This document shows positions 62,704 through 64,000 of a stretch of 64,000 nucleotides of DNA, piece by piece. Under the pieces are notes generated by a model that had not been told where the DNA came from, made no database searches, and was given only the letters and a program-made list of their open reading frames with translations. This DNA is from Prevotella sp. (GTDB lineage Bacteria; Bacteroidota; Bacteroidia; Bacteroidales; Bacteroidaceae): NCBI GenBank assembly GCA_017545045.1, contig JAFYDA010000051.1, positions 40,051 to 104,050 on the forward strand. Reading direction: 5' to 3'. The position numbers and the translations under genes were made by a program. Position 1 is the first letter of the stretch. Each line of letters opens with the position of its first letter.

Positions 62704-62797
62704 GGAGCACTCCGCGTTTTTTTCCCAGGCCTTGGGATATTTGTCCCAGGCCTTGGGAATTATTTCCCAGGCCTTGGGAATTTTCCGTGGAGCCTCC
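62704..62797. repeat. Palindrome array D: TCCCAGGCCTTGGGA x3 plus GGAGCCTCC, 21-bp phase
   Basis: TCCCAGGCCTTGGGA is centred at 62730, 62751 and 62772, and GGAGCCTCC at 62793, all 21 bp apart. A degenerate GGAGCACTCC at 62704-62713 is about one further period to the left. The right flank GCAGAATTACA matches array C. It lies in the 453-bp divergent gap between the long AraC gene and gltB; the remainder of that gap up to the gltB promoter (62810-62987) shows nothing recognisable. Confidence 0.95.
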
Positions 62798-62987
62798 GCA
62801 GAATTACATCCTAAGAGCCATAGACACGCTGTCGTTTTGATTGTTAAAAACGGACACAGGTGGCAAAGTGTAAAGAAATGGCAGGTGGAAAGGGACGTAA
62901 ACTTGACGGAATGAAAGAAAAAGGCAGGAATCGGGGACAAAAAGTAAGAAGCAGCGGCGAAGAAGATTTAAAAATGACAGTAAACTC

Positions 62988-63018
62988 TTTGGTATTTCTA
63001 CAAAATGTACTATCTTTG
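62988..63018 (+). promoter_or_regulatory. Promoter of gltB
   Basis: TTTG at 62988-62991, a 19-bp spacer and TATCTTTG at 63011-63018, an exact consensus match. Transcription would start near 63025, giving a leader of about 35 bases. Confidence 0.8.
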
Positions 63019-63059
63019 CACCAGAAAATAGACAAAGAGAAAGAGAAAATAAGGATAAT

Positions 63060-64000
63060 ATGACAAAGTGCAAACTTCAAACGACACAGAAGGCGCAGAG
63101 AGAACAAAGCGCACAGAGCTTTCAACAAGGACTCTACCAGAGTGATTATGAGCACGACGCTTGTGGTGTGGGAATGGTGGTAAACATCCACGGTGGTAAG
63201 AGCCATGAGTTGGTGGACAATGCCCTTAAAGTGCTGGAAAACATGGAACACCGCGGCGCTGAGACACGCGACAAGACCGGTGATGGTGCGGGTATCATGG
63301 TACAGATACCCCACGAGTTTATTTTGTTACAGGGTATCCCCGTGCCTGAAAAGGGTAAGTACGGCACAGGTCTGGTTTTTCTGCCTAAGGACGAGAAGGC
63401 CCAGCAGCAGATACTGAGCGTGATGATTGAGGAGATTGAGCGCGAGGGTCTGCAGCTGATGCATCTGCGCACGGTGCCCACCAATCCTGAGGTGCTGGGT
63501 GTGGCTGCCCGCGAGGTGGAACCCGACATTAAGCAGATTTTTGTTACAGGTGTATCTGAGGAGGATGTACCTGTGTTTGAGCGTATATTATATAAGGTAC
63601 GCAAGCGCATCGAGAATCGCATCAAGGACAAGGACTTCTATATCTGTTCACTTTCGAACAAGAACATCATCTACAAGGGTATGTTGACGAGCGGACAGCT
63701 GCGTCGCTATTTCCCAGATTTGTCGAATGATTACTTTACAAGCGGACTGGCGCTGGTGCACTCCCGTTTCAGCACAAACACATTCCCTACGTGGTCGTTG
63801 GCCCAGCCCTTCCGTTTGTTGGCTCACAATGGTGAGATCAATACCATCCGTGGTAATCGCGGCTGGATGAAAGCACGTGAGAGTGTGCTGAGCAGTGAGG
63901 CGCTGGGCGACATCAAGGACCTGCGCCCGATTGTGCAGGACGGCATGAGCGACTCGGCCAGCTTGGACAACGTTTTCGAGTTCCTGATGATGAGCGGACT
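63060..64000 (+). CDS. gltB: Glutamate synthase large subunit, N-terminal part (3' truncated by window)
   Basis: 313 codons are visible and the frame is open to the window edge. After a 34-residue propeptide (MTKCKLQTTQKAQREQ at its start) comes the class II glutaminase domain: HDACGVGMVV with candidate mature N-terminal Cys35, VLENMEHRGAETRDKTGDGAG, LVHSRFSTNTFPTWSLAQPF and LAHNGEINTIRGNRGWM. Full-length enzymes have about 1,500 residues with FMN-binding and iron-sulfur domains that lie beyond the window. It makes glutamate from 2-oxoglutarate and glutamine, linking to the amidotransferase operon. It has its own strong promoter and array D upstream. Confidence 0.95.
   Translation, partial: MTKCKLQTTQKAQREQSAQSFQQGLYQSDYEHDACGVGMVVNIHGGKSHELVDNALKVLENMEHRGAETRDKTGDGAGIMVQIPHEFILLQGIPVPEKGKYGTGLVFLPKDEKAQQQILSVMIEEIEREGLQLMHLRTVPTNPEVLGVAAREVEPDIKQIFVTGVSEEDVPVFERILYKVRKRIENRIKDKDFYICSLSNKNIIYKGMLTSGQLRRYFPDLSNDYFTSGLALVHSRFSTNTFPTWSLAQPFRLLAHNGEINTIRGNRGWMKARESVLSSEALGDIKDLRPIVQDGMSDSASLDNVFEFLMMSG

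Noticed and set aside
62860-63063. 67-residue Lys-rich frame ahead of gltB
   Set aside because: It starts with GTG, covers the consensus gltB promoter and overlaps the gltB start; no recognisable family.
1-64000. Mobile elements, tRNA or rRNA genes
   Set aside because: No transposase, integrase, attachment-site pair, tRNA cloverleaf or rRNA sequence was recognised on either strand by eye; a covariance-model search was not possible.

Overview
The window looks like a chromosome segment from Prevotella or a close relative (Bacteroidota, Bacteroidales), most likely a plant-fibre degrader from gut or rumen. The reasons are: promoters of the Bacteroidota type (TTTG, about 19-20 bp, then TAnnTTTG); Bacteroidales families (DUF2723, LruC, DUF4421, GH95, membrane-bound AraC regulators); short C-terminal tails ending in GKKIVK-like sequences on secreted enzymes; and many dispersed short repeats. 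No rRNA, tRNA, CRISPR array, integrase or insertion sequence was seen.

Layout. 1-1009: the end of a DUF2723 membrane protein and a NodB deacetylase. 1076-30167: a hemicellulose region with GH5, two GH95, GH43-CBM6, GH2, GH67, three esterase genes, an S9 peptidase, an LruC lipoprotein, an SPFH protein and a large secreted modular protein. mnmA sits inside it. The set of activities fits decorated glucuronoarabinoxylan, but no SusC/SusD pair or hybrid two-component regulator is present. 30168-40031: a tight leftward operon pyrG-purF-carA-carB-glmS-asnB, in which nearly every product is a glutamine-dependent amidotransferase or its partner. CarB is only half length. 40245-42044: an SLC13/RCK transporter. 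42275-62606: a long leftward run of two membrane AraC regulators, an exported cupin, an RND efflux system, a CPA2 antiporter, a PAP2 phosphatase-barrel, an NHLM-type paired-ABC peptide exporter with TolC and a second adaptor, and a DUF4421 barrel. 63060 to the end: the start of gltB, another glutamine amidotransferase.

Two layers of unexplained structure overlie the genes. First, five intergenic regions carry arrays of short palindromes. In four of them the centres are spaced exactly or almost exactly 21 bp (two helical turns), and two different palindrome cores replace each other without breaking phase. The arrays lie upstream of promoter-like sequences. Second, several families of short low-complexity repeats are inserted in frame inside conserved genes (mnmA, GH2, asnB, carA, pyrG, GH67) or supply start codons, stop codons or a signal peptide in the efflux/exporter operon. 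These, together with the half-size CarB and the peptide exporter lacking both a C39 peptidase and a visible precursor, are the most interesting items.
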